Positions 35,052 through 46,510 of a stretch of DNA of 64,000 bases are shown piece by piece. The notes beneath the pieces were generated by a model. It was given only the letters and a program-made list of their open reading frames with translations. It did not search any database and was not told where the DNA came from. Where the stretch lies: contig JAFREE010000001.1 of the NCBI GenBank assembly GCA_019400425.1, positions 1 through 64,000 of the forward strand, read 5' to 3'. Both the position numbers and the translations under genes were made by a program. Every line of letters begins with the position of its first letter. The stretch's first letter is position 1. Source of the stretch: Hymenochaete sp. R1. Lineage: Eukaryota > Basidiomycota > Agaricomycetes > Hymenochaetales > Hymenochaetaceae.

Positions 35052-37530
35052 ATGGCCAGCGACTCTGAGATCGAACAGCTTCCAAGCGAATTTTCCAGAC
35101 TATCTGACCTTATAGAAAACAAGCCCGAGTCGTTTGCCCCGGGAGACAAGGATATTGAAGAGGCTGCTTTAGCTGCAGCCAAGTATATTTTTGACTTGAG
35201 TAAGTAAATCAACTCATTAGCAATTGCGGGAGACTGAAGCTACTTTCCAGCTCTTAATGATGAACTGCAGTCTCAACCGCACATACAAGAGCTACTCGAA
35301 TCGCTCGAACCCAGCTGTAGGCGCACAACACGTTCCCAAGCTCAAGCAACTCAAACAAGCCAAAAGCATCAGAAGCCTTCGGCTGCTCTTGCCATGGCAC
35401 GACCCACCAATCTCACTTCTTTAAGCGTGTCGGGAATGGAAGACGATCAAATATGGGCGCAATTGGACATCAAGGCGAAGAATGTATGCGAGACCTTGGA
35501 AGCAGCATTCGATGCAGGGAATGTGGATGCACGGGGCATGTCTCTTGACTTCGACGACGAGGATGAAGTTGGAGACCTGAGAGACGACGACGACGATGAC
35601 GACGGCGACGACGACGACATGGAGATGGACGGTCTAGAAGGGTTCGACTGGACGAATGGCAACCTTGTTCGTGGCGAATGTGGAAGTGGTTCGGGAAGCT
35701 CTGAGACTTCGGACGAGGACGAAGAGGAAGGCGATGAGGATGAAGATGAAGAAGAGCTGGGAGAAACTACAACCATGCTTCGTGATTCTTCTTCTCCGGA
35801 AGGTGATGAAGATGAACACTCAATAGATTTAGATGCCAAGCCCAAGCGAAAACCTTTCTACACATGGCCTCGCAAGCAACATCCAGAGCTGGACAACGAC
35901 TTCTTCAATCTCGCGGCTTTCAAAGCGGAAATTCAAGAACTGGAGTCAAACAATGTATCGAGAGGTGCACTGAGTAAAGATGAAGACGAAGAAGAAGATG
36001 AAGACGAGGGTCTTGATTACTTCGCTCCTATTGACGTAGGGGATGATAGCATCGAAAGAGTTGGGAAGGGGTCGTCTGCCAGTAAGCTTGTAACTGAGCT
36101 ACACAAGTCTTACGTGTTTATCATTGTGCAGTTCCTACAGAGGCTCACTACGCAGACTTCTTTGTACCTCCACCGTGGGCAAAAAACTTGAACCCAAAGA
36201 AACGAAAGGCAGAAGGACCTCCTGCTGACGGACGTCTCAATAAATCGAAGGTGAGATTCAACGACGAAGTGAAGGTCAAGACAATCAAAAGAAGAGGGAA
36301 AGGGAATCCTGTCTATGAAGAGGACGATGAGGATGAGGGCGACGCTGATGTCCTGGAGCTCGAGGACAACGAAATGGACGATGAGGAGGAAGGAGAGGAA
36401 GACGTTGAATATGACACCGAAGATGAGGAAGATGACGCTTCTGGAACTGAGTCGGGGGACGAGTCAGTAGGATCAGGTCGAGATGCCGTTGAACGTCTAA
36501 AGGATGACCTTTTTGCTGAGGAGGGAGAGGAACCAGACGAATCGGAAACATGTGCGTGGAAAGTATACGAACAAAGTCGTTATAAGACTAATCAATGCAC
36601 CTCTCAGCTCTTTCGAGCCATCAAAAGAGATTGAAAGCCTTACAGGAGCAGATTCGTGAGCTCGAGGAAGAAAATGTTGGCGAGAAACCCTGGGTTTTGA
36701 GAGGCGAAGTCGGGAGTAAAGGCCGGCCTCAGAACTCGTTGCTGGAGGAAGACCTTGAATTCGATCGCGTGACAAAGCCAGTGCCCATTGTAACTGAAGA
36801 AACTGTTGAAGACCTTGAATCGCGCATCAAGGCTCGAATCATCGAAGGACGTTTCGACGACGTCGTTCGCAAACGAGAGGTTGATGATAAGCCGTTCCTT
36901 CCGTCGAAACTTTTTGAGCTTCAGGACTCGAAGTCGAAGGAGTCCCTATCTCAAATATACGAAAAAGAGTATCTCGCTGAGCAATCTGGTGGATCGATGG
37001 ATGATAGGGACGGAAAGTTGGCGCTGGAACATAAAGCACTGGAACAGATGTGGGATGGTATTTGTTATAAGTTAGATGCATTGTGCAATGCGCACTTCAC
37101 TCCGAAGCAGGTATGCGTATATTGTTCGCTTTTTTTGTCCATAAGCTCACTCTGAAATGCAAAATAGCCGAAAGCAACGATATCTACAGTAACTAATGCA
37201 TCAGCCATCTCGATGGAATCAGCCTTGCCAAGCGCGAAGGCGACGTCAACTGTTCTTGCTCCTGAAGAGGTGTTCGCACCAAGCTCTTCTGACCTTGTGT
37301 CAAAGAGCGAGCTTACACCAGTCGAAAAGCAAGCATTGCGTTTGAAGGAGCGCAAGAAACGCAAGAAACAACGTGACGGGCTGGAACAGAGTGTAGACAG
37401 GTTTGCAAAGGTGAAAGGAGCAAAGGGCGTGAAGGCCCAGAAGGACGCTGCGTTGAAGAGTATCGTGAAGACCGGGAAGGGTGTGACTGTTATTGGCAAA
37501 GAAAGTCAGAAAACGAAGAAGTTAAAGTAG
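35052..37530 (+). CDS. MPP10: U3 small nucleolar ribonucleoprotein MPP10
   Basis: Starts MASDSEIEQLPSEFSRLSDL. The protein carries long Asp/Glu-rich acidic tracts, the conserved motif EAHYADFFVPPPWAKNLNPK, KSKVRFNDEVKVKTI, then SSHQKRLKALQEQIRELEEE, PWVLRGEVGSKGRPQNSLLE, EEDLEFDRVTKPVPIVTEET, EDLESRIKARIIEGRFDDVV and EKEYLAEQSGGSMDDRD, with the basic C terminus ELTPVEKQALRLKERKKRKK. These are the defining blocks of Mpp10, a scaffold of the SSU processome needed for 18S rRNA maturation in the nucleolus. Four introns are inferred; the one near 36551 uses GTGCGTGG and joins DESET to SLSSHQK. Acidic GAT/GAA repeats make a low-complexity DNA stretch at 35570-35760 and 36315-36460. Confidence 0.95.
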
Positions 37531-37720
37531 GATGAATGCAGGTAGAATAGGTTGAGATAGTAGTAGGACTAGTTTTGTGTACGTAATGCACTGCGAGGCT
37601 CTGCGTCCGCGACTCTTTAGCAACCGTTGGCTCTTTTCTCCTTGCTTTGAAACGTCCACCACCAGCTTTCGTCTCTCGTTCTCTCGTCTCTCTGTTTCTG
37701 TTCTCTGCAAGTGCATAGCA

Positions 37721-39045
37721 ATGAGTTGGTTCAAGCGTAGCAAGAATCAGTCTGTCATTCCACCCGTGCAAGAAGCTCCTTCGCCGGCATCATCTGCCCC
37801 GTCATACAAGTCATCATCCTCGGGTGATACCCTCCCTTCCTATGCGACAAATGCGTCTCAGTACAATGGCGCAGGAGCGGGCGGTCAGTACTACAACAAA
37901 AATCAAGGAGCTGGCGGGTATGGTTCCAACGGTGCTGGAGGAACGCTCGATGCTAATCGCCCAGCGTACGACGAAAGAACGAACTCTGACCCGGGCTACG
38001 GCGGCGTCAAGCAGAACCCATTTGCTGGTAGAGCCGCAGTTGGCTCTAATAGACAAGCTTTTGACCCATATTCTCGTGGCGAGCGCAACCTTGACGTTGA
38101 TAAACGCGATCTGTTCGCTGGTGCCGCCCCATCAGCAGGCGCAGGTGCAAACCGTTACGGTGGTGTGTCCGGTGGAGACCGCCCTGCTCCTGTTCCAGGA
38201 GAAGAGAACGAAGAAGATCTGGAAGGTCTTAAGAGAGATATTCGTTCGACGAAAAATGCAACATTGGAAAGCACGATAGAATCGCTACGACTTCTTCGCG
38301 AGTCGCATCAGAGAGGAGACGATACTATCGATGCCCTCGCACGTCAATCAGGTATGCCTGATTATCTCGTTTCGAAGTATTTGTACCCACAACTCCCATT
38401 CAAACAGAGAAACTTGCTGATTCTGAGAGATATCTTGACGATGGAAAGGGTAAAATGTATCGAGCCGAGGATCACACGGATGAGATTAGGAAGCTAAACC
38501 GCTCTATCTTCATCCCTGCTATCACCTTCAATAAAGACAAGAAGCGTCTGCAACAGGAGCAGAGACGCATGATGCGATACGACGAGGAAATGGCAGACCG
38601 TCAACTCGCAATGCAGGATGTGCGCGAATCGCATAATCGCCTTGGAGGAGCTGGTGCGTATGGTAACAGTGGCGACAGCGGACCTAGCGGTGGCAGTGGT
38701 GAAGGTATCGGAGGCCGCCAGCTGACCAACTTCGAACAAAACAAACGCAAAGAGGCTCGGTCGCGCTACCAGTTCGAAGCTACGGAATCCGACGATGAAA
38801 TCGAGGAACAGATCGAGAACAACATTGATATGATGGGTGACTTGGCATTGGGTTTGAAGAAGAAGGCAATGGCGATGAATAAGGAAGTGAGCTCGGAGAA
38901 CGAGCGTTTGGAGAGGATTGGAGGGAAGGTGGACAAACTTGGTTTCCGGGTTCAAAACCAGACCGCTAAGGTATGCAACCTCATTTCTCAGTGCTCATAG
39001 TTATATGAGGCTCATTTCTTTTTATAGCTTGCTAGACTCCATTAA
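37721..39045 (+). CDS. SEC9: SNAP-25-type t-SNARE Sec9
   Basis: Begins MSWFKRSKNQSVIPPVQEAP, then a Gly/Asn/Tyr-rich region typical of fungal Sec9 N termini. The first SNARE helix is LKRDIRSTKNATLESTIESL plus RLLRESHQRGDDTIDALARQ and SEKLADSERYLDDGKGKMYR, with AEDHTDEIRKLNRSIFIPAI after it. The second SNARE helix is IEEQIENNIDMMGDLALGLK followed by AMAMNKEVSSENERLERIGG. Both helices are present and there is no transmembrane segment, as expected for a Qbc SNARE in exocytosis. The frame is open for 48 codons upstream (from 37577), but the ATG at 37721 gives the family's start. The last coding exon is very short (LARLH). Confidence 0.9.
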
Positions 39046-39444
39046 AGACCTGCACAGACTCGCAGACAGACTCGTGGGCATTGGTGCAATACGGACTAGT
39101 TACTCGCAGTGGGCCCTTGTGATGGGCCCTTTCTTTCCTTTATGTCCTTTCGTTTCTTTCTGTAAATTATAACGGATATCTGGATTATTGCATAAGTTCT
39201 TAGTGGTAAACACGCCTAAAATTATTCGTCGTGCATTTAATAATATGACCTGGCATTCAGTGTGTAGGTATCGTTTTTCTCTTTTTTTTTTAGATCATAA
39301 CGTTTATGTAAAAAGAAAGGTCGGCAAATACTACCGCGTCGCGACGCGTCTGCTTCCGCGTTGAACGCCTTTCTTTTTTCTCCCAACCCCATTTTCTCAC
39401 TTGCCCTTCTCTTTTTACGACTTTCTCATTTGTTCATCCAAAAA
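39046..39444. promoter_or_regulatory. Promoter region of the SRA-YDG gene with CpG palindrome and ACGCGT element
   Basis: Positions 39335-39348 form a perfect 14-bp palindrome CGCGTCGCGACGCG, and 39344-39349 read ACGCGT (MCB-type element), about 95-110 bp upstream of the ATG at 39445. The rest is SEC9 3' flank. Confidence 0.5.
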
Positions 39445-40980
39445 ATGCCTGCGCTCACAGAGTACGAGCTCCAGCGCGAAGCGAACATAGCCCGAAACAA
39501 AGCTTTACTGGAATCGCTTGGGTTGGACAATGTCGATAACACGCTAGTCTTCTCAAAGAAGGCCTTGCAAAAGCAAGAAAAAAGCAAGGCTCCCAAGGGC
39601 ACAAGCGGTGCACCCAGAAAACAGACGAAGAAAAAAGTGAAGACAGCTGATTCCGACATCGAGAACGACGGTGTGGATGCGGGAAAGGAAGAGGAAAAGG
39701 AGAGACCGACGAAAGCTGCGCGGCTAATGGAAGGAGAGGGAGGGCTTGTGAGGCGCAGTGCGAGGAATGCGGGGAAGACGATTGACTATAACGCTGAGAA
39801 GACAGAGTCGACGGCGAAGGCGTACCGGACTTCGAAGCGGGCATTCGTGGAGATGGAGGGGGAGGCGAGGGATTTGAATAAACGAGTGCATAATCCGTAC
39901 GTGATTTTTCTTTCCGTGTGTGTGTGTGGGTGATCTTGTTCGACCGTGGTACTGAAGGCGATGTGTAGGAAGACGTATGGGGCTATTCCGGGGATTGAAG
40001 TCGGGACGTGGTGGGAGACGAGGTGAGTGTTGCTTTCAGTTTCTTTTTACTCCGTCACTTTCTGATAATTCGCTGTAGACAAGCCTGTAGCACAGACGCC
40101 ATCCATGCGTACGTTCACTCTCCCCCTAACTAAACCGGAACTCTGATTTTTCGTATATTTCTACAGACCGTGGGTAGGCGGTATATCTCCAGGACCTAAA
40201 GGAGCGTACTCCATCGCCCTCTCCGGCGGGTATGAAGACGACGTTGACCTTGGAAACGGGTTCACATTCACTGGTTCTGGGGGACGTGACCTCAAGGGCA
40301 CAAAAGATAAACCCAAGAACGTACGTCTGTGTTTTTCTGATAGGTTTTCATCATGATATTTATATATCTTCTGACAATTTAGCTTCGGACTGCACCGCAA
40401 AGCTCAGACCAGGATTTTGATAACAACTTCAATAGGGCTCTTAAGCTTTCGTCTGAGACAGGAAAGCCGGTGCGGGTGATTCGAGGGTTCAAGTTGCACT
40501 CGCCGTTCGCGCCAGTCGAAGGGTGAGCTCGAGCGTGTTGTCAATGTCATACTGCAAAGATGTTGATGATTGATTCGAACTGCAAGCTATCGATATGATG
40601 GCCTTTATACTGTTGAAAAGGTGAGGCTGAAAATGTTATGTGTGACGAGATTAAGCTTATAATTGATATGTGATATAGGCATGGCGCGAGAGGGGCCAGT
40701 CCAGGTTCCTGGTGTGCAAGTTTGCATTCAAAGTACGATATCATAAGCATTCTTTTGCAAGCAATCCTATTTCTAATTTCTCGAACAGCGCATTCCTGGC
40801 CAAGCACCGCTGCCGAAGCGCGATTTGGCAGCAGAGGCCAGGGAAGCTAGCAATGGCTCTGAAAGCGACGAGGATGGCGAAGGTGAAGAAGATGAGGAGG
40901 AAGAAGCTGACGAGTCGTCTCAAGGCTCTCGTTCTTCAAAGACGTTGGTTGGAGAAGGAGAGGACGACAAGAAGGCGTGA
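39445..40980 (+). CDS. SRA-YDG (SAD_SRA) domain protein, fungal UHRF-like
   Basis: Starts [20 protein letters not shown], with a Lys-rich N-terminal region ([29 protein letters not shown]). The SRA domain is assembled from short exons: [118 protein letters not shown] and [20 protein letters not shown]. YDGLYxV is the signature of the family. SRA domains bind hemi-methylated or hydroxymethylated CpG by base flipping. The C terminus is acidic ([18 protein letters not shown]). No RING, PHD or tandem Tudor domain is visible, so this is an SRA-only protein. Seven introns, all in frame. Confidence 0.9.
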
Positions 40981-41467
40981 AAAGGGACTAATTCTTGCTA
41001 TGATTTTTTGTGTTTTTGTTTTTGTTTCCGAAAAGGCATATCTTGCTTTATGTTGCTGCTTTCTCAAGTGCTCTGTTGTCTATCGTTTGAATGTATCTAG
41101 TTGGAGTTAATCCTTGTTTTCTCGAGGAACGAGTAAGTGAGTCGCGTAATTAAAAAAGTGGGCGGGATGGATTGATGATACGCCGACGCCCGTGGGAATC
41201 GGATTTACGACCGCCTTCTTGAGCGCCCTTCTCCTTTTTTTTTCTTTCTCTTTACTTCCTTACGGTCATATCTCTCGTCCATCCCGTTTCCCCCTTCCTC
41301 TTCATCAAACCGTTCTCTCTCACTCTCTTCGGCGTTATCGCCATCTTACACTCTTTTGTTCATAAAAGCATTCCCCATCCGTCCTCGCTCTTCAACTTCC
41401 TTCGCTTCCATCGAGCCCTCGTCTCACATCAACACGCGCCAATCCTCAGTCTTCAGCATACGACAAA
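40981..41467. other. Intergenic region SRA-YDG to DPBB gene
   Basis: 487 bp; CT-rich leader before 41468. No gene supported. Confidence 0.4.
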
Positions 41468-42511
41468 ATGTCCCGCTTCTCTATTTTGTTCACTCTTGCG
41501 CTTGGCCTCTCGTCGGTTGTGGGCAGTCTTGCGTTCGACCATGGCCATGGCGCGCATATATTTCATCCCAAGCATGAGAGGGCTCTAACACAGTCGGAGA
41601 AGAGTAAAGATTGGAAGCTCGTAAAACGCTTTGACAACGCGCGTTTCACAAATTATGAGGCAGGCTTGTAAGTTCTCTATAAGCGTCCTTGTTTCATTTG
41701 GCCCTCTTGAAGCACCCTCTGTGGCTGCCAAAACCTTCTTATGAGTGGTGTCTGAAACTTCGTACTAGGGGAGCCTGCGGAAAGACCAACACGGATTCCG
41801 ATTTCGTAAGTCCCTCTTACGAGCGCTCTTCAACCCGATCTAACTCACCCTGCTTCCAGATCGTTGCTCTGAATGCTCCTGTGAGTAGACTGAATTGACG
41901 CGATTATGTCTGGCCTCTGACATCCTGGTGAAGCAATTCGGAAACGGGGAGCATTGCTTCGAGATGGTTACCATCACCTATAACGGCAAGACCACGCAGG
42001 CACAAGTTACGGATAGAGTGAGTAATCCACATCTCTGTCTTCGTTTCAACGACATAATGACGTTTTCTTTTCATTCTTTCCATAAAAGTGTGCTGGGTGC
42101 CCCTTCGGCGCATTAGACTTTACGCCCGGCCTCTTCCAGTTCTTCGACAACCTTGACAAAGGCGAGATCTACGGCAGTTGGGACTTCGGCAATGGGCCCC
42201 AGTCCTCTTCTTCACCGGAGCCCACCACACCCACCAGTACTTGGGAGCCCCCGTCGACGTCTTCCACCTGGTCGAGCACGTCCTCTTCGAGTTCCTCCAG
42301 TTCATCATCCAGCAGCAGCTCATCTACCTCGTCCTCGAGCTCCTCCAGCTCCAGCTCTAGTACCAGCAGTAGCAGCACCACGTCAAGTACAGCTGCGCCG
42401 ACGGCGACAGGCGATAGCTTCGTTGAATTATTGGATCTGTCTCTCGTACAGCTCGGCAGTTTCGTCGCTGCTGCTGCGCAAGTGAACCTCTTGACCGGCG
42501 AGACGGCTTAA
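41468..42511 (+). CDS. Secreted double-psi beta-barrel (RlpA-like/expansin-related) protein with Ser-rich tail
   Basis: Signal peptide MSRFSILFTLALGLSSVVGS, then a dibasic site (KLVKR) suited to Kex2-type processing just before FDNARFTNYEAGLGACGKTN. The DPBB core is GACGKTNTDSDFIVALNAPQ, NGEHCFEMVTITYNGKTTQA and QVTDRCAGCPFGALDFTPGL, followed by FFDNLDKGEIYGSWDFGN. The ACG...DRCAGCP pattern matches fungal barwin/expansin-like DPBB proteins. A long Ser/Thr tail (about 60 residues, mostly Ser) follows, probably O-glycosylated, and a final weakly hydrophobic segment ends NLLTGETA. These proteins are thought to act on or bind cell-wall polysaccharide. Four introns lie in the N-terminal half. Confidence 0.87.
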
Positions 42512-43256
42512 TGTTAACGGCACACGGACTATACATAATAATGGATTTCTTCTTTTCTGCCTGTTCATAAGAGCACTCTGCACCTTGCGCATTAGTACAA
42601 AAAGAAAATGCTGTCGCATCCTTTCCTCCTCTTCGGTTTTGTTTTGTTTGATCTCCCCCATCCCCCTTACCTTCCTGGTTATCGTTGGTCTTATATACCT
42701 TACGCATCTTGTGTTGCCGTTGCATTTTTATTCACCCCCGCCGTTCTCGTTTGGCGCTGCTGTTTCTTTTTGACGTCCTCCCTTTTTCTGCACGGGCTTA
42801 TTATACCTTGTCTTGTTAAACTTCCATCTCACTGGCTCTTCCACAACCCCACCCTATTCCTCCTCCCCTCCGGGAGCCCTAAGTGGGCAATACATCTTCC
42901 TCGAGAAGTGTCCTGTCTTTACTCGTACTAATACACAAAAGTCGAGAGGAATTTTTATCCAGGTTACAGTAAATAATACAGCGGGTAGGCTTGCATGAAG
43001 AATATGAAAGTATGTTAGTGTCGAATCGAAATACAATGAAGTTCCGTTTTTTTGTCATGCGAAGTTAATGAAATGAATCGACGAGTACAGTACATGCGCA
43101 TTTCCTTCGTAAAGCCTATGGTATTCAGAACTGTACAACTCCGGAAATCTCGAATAGATGGATGTGAGTGCAAAAAAAAAGTGCAAGGCCAAATCCGCCC
43201 GTAGCCTCCAAAGACGAAAGACAACGAAACCAAACGCAGTGTATACAGAATACGGA
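42512..43256. other. Convergent spacer DPBB gene / orphan gene
   Basis: 745 bp of T-rich 3' flank sequence. Only short unrecognised frames. Confidence 0.4.
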
Positions 43257-44996
43257 CTAAGATGCAGTCCCCAAAACCTCACCCACGATCTCCATAAATC
43301 GAGCCTTCGCGCTCTCGCCTTCAGCAGTCCCAGCACTCAACCCCTGCTGTACCTTCCACAAGCAATAAACACCCCTGATCGCATCCCGAAGTGCAACGTC
43401 GTCCGTGTCCGTATCCTGCCCTCCAGTTGTGTCCAGACCCAGATCTGAGTCCGCTTTCGTATCCATTCCTCGGATCGTTCCGTCCAATTTCGAGGATTGT
43501 CTGTGGAGTTTATGCGCGGGTGCGGCTTCACTGATGATGTTGGCGATCGGTTTTGGTGGATATTCTTGGTTCTGATTCTTCTCGTCGCCTTCGAATGTAG
43601 ATGGAAGATCGTGCTCCGCTAAGCTTCCTATAGGCGATGTAAGAGTTCGCCCGTCGCTCGTGTCCGGCGATTCTGAGCCCATTCCTGAGCCAGGTCCCAT
43701 ATCAATGCCACCAAGGTCAAGACCGGCGAAAGTCTCATTCTGGACGCATTCAGATTCGATACCGTCCACTTCACCTACAGAAGGCAACGCGGGAGAAGGC
43801 GTCCTCGTAGGTCTTGGACTGACCGCATATAATCTCCTCTCGAGCACCTCCGGGTTTGGTCCGCCTGGCGATAGTTTTGTGCCCGTCCCACCCGCAGGTA
43901 GCATGACACGACTACCTTCGTCGTTCACGTTCCCTACATTTTCGATATTGGGAACGGTTGTCGCATCGGATTCAGGTTCATTGGAATCTTTAAAATGACC
44001 GATGGGCTCGAATTGGTCGAAGTACGAAGGTTCGAAGAAGCCTGGGAGCGGTTGCGAAGGGTCGTGGAGCTTGCGCTTTGGGGGGAGGGGAGAAGGACGG
44101 GTCGAGTCTGCTGTACCTAAGAAATCCTTGAGCTTCGACATAGAAGAATGTAATGGGGAATTTTGGGAGGGGAGTTAGAGCGTACCGTGAACAGAGGAAT
44201 AGCGAGCCCAATATGCGTCCTCGGCTTTAGCGTCCATACTTTGTGTGCTCATGGATCGAGGGATAGATCGTTGCCCCCCTTGCCCGTCCCCGTCATCCTT
44301 CCCATACGAGTTCCAGTAGTCATCGTCGTCTTCGGATTGCGTGTCCAGTGGAGCGTCGTCATTAGGGAATGCATGAATTGGGATGGGTTGTTGTGTAGAT
44401 GACACTTGACCGGTGGCAGAAGCGGACTTAGCGGTCAATGAAGAAGCTGGTGGCTGAATGATGGGGTTTGGAGGTGGATTGCATGCTTCGTGAGGGGTCC
44501 CAAACACATTCTGGGGGAAAGGCATCGGTTTTGCATCATGATACTTCCAGTTGTCGACGTTCGTGGCACAGCCCGCGTGGCCTTCGACGACTCCATCCTC
44601 AGCACTTGCCTCCCACCGGAACACAAGTCGTAGGCCCTCCACTATCATCGCCCGGATAGGTACACACGCATGTGCATATACAGTGTCTCCATCGAAAGAA
44701 TACATCATTTTGTATGCCACTAAGGGATCAAAACCTTCCGCAGATGGCAGAGTTGCCAACAGCTCTACTACACGTTGCTCATCCGTCTCGGTCTGACTTG
44801 GCCAGCACAAGTACGACGCAGCATCTTCGGCGGTGTCCAGTGTATTTCCCAGACCAAGAAATGTGTGACGTTGTCTGAGAGGGGTTGAGATCAAGTGCGG
44901 GGGTAGACCCTGGTCGAGGGAAGACAAGTATGAAAGGAGAAGAGTGACGATGTGTGCTGGAAGCTCGGGTGGACTATCTATAGTTAGCAAGGACAT
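43257..44996 (-). CDS. Conserved protein of unknown function (YWARY-containing)
   Basis: Two exons starting MSLLTIDSPPELPAHIVTLL. The N-terminal about 150 residues look globular (LTLLLSYLSSLDQGLPP-type helix, FDPLVAYKMMYSFDGDTVYA, MIVEGLRLVFRWEA). A Pro/Ser-rich linker, the acidic block SEDDDDYWNSYGKDD and the motif EDAYWARYSSVHGTADS, which spans the intron, follow. After a second disordered part, the C terminus is again helical and charged: DDVALRDAIRGVYCLWKVQQ and ESAKARFMEIVGEVLG. I do not recognise a characterised family, though the YWARY motif and C-terminal helix look conserved. No signal peptide or membrane helix. It is divergent from the Ser-rich surface protein gene. Confidence 0.75.
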
Positions 44997-45459
44997 GGCA
45001 GAGTGATTTTCAGCTCGTTAGCCGTGAAATCTCCGAGAGCGTGCTGGCTGTGATAGTCGATGCGAATGTGGTAAAAGTAAGAAGGAAAGGGTGAGAGCAT
45101 ACATCCACATCTTGAGAAGCAGAGTCCAGCCTCTCGAAGGAAGGAAGGCCGCATGGCGGGGTAAGGATTAAGGTTAGGGTAAATCCGGAATCGTCCCGTT
45201 TAAACAACCAACCCATCCAATCTCGTCAATCCTATTTTTTCCGGATTGGATTATCTAACTTTTTGCTTATGTTATCTTACGCAATTGATCGACGAACAAA
45301 CGACGACGAAACGAACGGCTATTCCTCACCGCATCCATAACCACGACTCTCTCACATTCAAGTTGTCCAGGACTCCTCTGTTCTTCGTCAACTTTGTCTC
45401 ACTCTTAGTACTATCTCGATAGCTGAAGACTTGGTCATTCGCAAGACTTCATTTCTAAA
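44997..45459. promoter_or_regulatory. Divergent spacer between the orphan and the Ser-rich GPI-type gene
   Basis: 463 bp between outward-facing starts. Includes one TTAGGG (45174-45179) next to an ATTAAGG near-copy. No other gene. Confidence 0.4.
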
Positions 45460-46016
45460 ATGAGGCCGTTGAAACTGCTGGCTCTCCTCGCAGCCCCTCT
45501 ACTCATCGTTGCTCAGGATTCAGTGAGTTACGAGTTGTGTTTAGCACATTCTCCCATTAATTATGATCTCTGACCGGGATATGCCACAGTCTTCATCTTC
45601 TTCTGGAGGCAGCTCGAGCTCTCAGGCTGCAACATCCAGTAGCGGTACGTCTGTCAGGCTCAGCACGAAGCGACAGCGCTCAACTTACGATTATGCTTGG
45701 TATTACATCTTTAGGCTCTTCCGGCTCTGCTACAAGCACGGGTAGCGCCTCAAACTCTTCAGCCTCTGGGAATAGCTCGTCCAATGGAAACTCGACTTCT
45801 TCATCGTCGCAAACGTCAGCGTTACCCACCGCCACTCAGAGTCTTGATGGCGGAGGGAATGGAGGAGGAAATGGTGCTCCGAGCCCGGGTGCGTCCAGCG
45901 ACTCTGGCGCTTTCGGTCCGGACGATGGGTATATTGCCGCTGCGATGTCTGTGGGCGCAAGTAACATTGTGCTCGTCGCGGCTGGATTAGTGGGAGGTGC
46001 ATGTTTGGTCCTCTAG
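45460..46016 (+). CDS. Small Ser-rich surface protein, probably GPI-anchored
   Basis: Three exons. Signal peptide MRPLKLLALLAAPLLIVAQ, then an almost pure Ser/Gly/Asn/Thr region (SSSSSGGSSSSQAATSSS and similar), a GGGNGGGN stretch, and a C-terminal hydrophobic segment (AAAMSVGASNIVLVAAGLVG followed by GACLVL) running to the stop with no basic tail. Signal peptide, Ser/Thr-rich body and terminal hydrophobic tail are the pattern of GPI-anchored fungal wall proteins; the cleavage site is probably near SSDSGAFG. There are no enzymatic motifs. Function beyond surface localisation cannot be inferred. Confidence 0.75.
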
Positions 46017-46510
46017 TGATGATCAGCCCATGTCTTTTACGGGTCTTCCAGTTCCCGACACCTCTTTTCCCGGGTTACGCATTTTGATCATTTCTCGGAC
46101 TTACTTTCTGTTTTCGTGTTTGATTAATCACCATAATCTGCGCTACTTTCAAGTTTCCACTTCCCTCATGGACAGGTGACATCTGCCGTCGGACAATCAT
46201 TCATTATACTTCACTAAGGTCGCTCAGGGTGTGACTAAATTGTTTTCGTCTACTATGATACCGTAATATTAGTGCAATATTGCCCTTCAGAAAGATTATT
46301 TATGCCTTTCACAATAAATTCAGTACTGCACTGCGACACTACTGCGCCTCTACTTCGTGCGAATGTTATTTCGGTAAGGCTTTCATAAGCACGTGAGCTA
46401 TCCTTCACCTTTTATGGACGTCGATCTCAACATTTTCTCCAAACGATCTATGCTCGGCCCAATGCCAGTGTCCAGTGCATCTGTACGAACACCCTTGCAC
46501 ATGCAGATCA
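46017..46510. other. Intergenic region between the Ser-rich gene and DRS1
   Basis: 494 bp; holds the DRS1 promoter. No gene seen. Confidence 0.4.

Noticed and set aside
35447..35845. Antisense Ser-rich open frame of 132 codons
   Set aside because: It is the complement of the MPP10 acidic GAT/GAC/GAA tract.
45174..45179. TTAGGG as a telomere-like remnant or Tbf1 site
   Set aside because: Only one exact copy is present, which is expected by chance in 64 kb.
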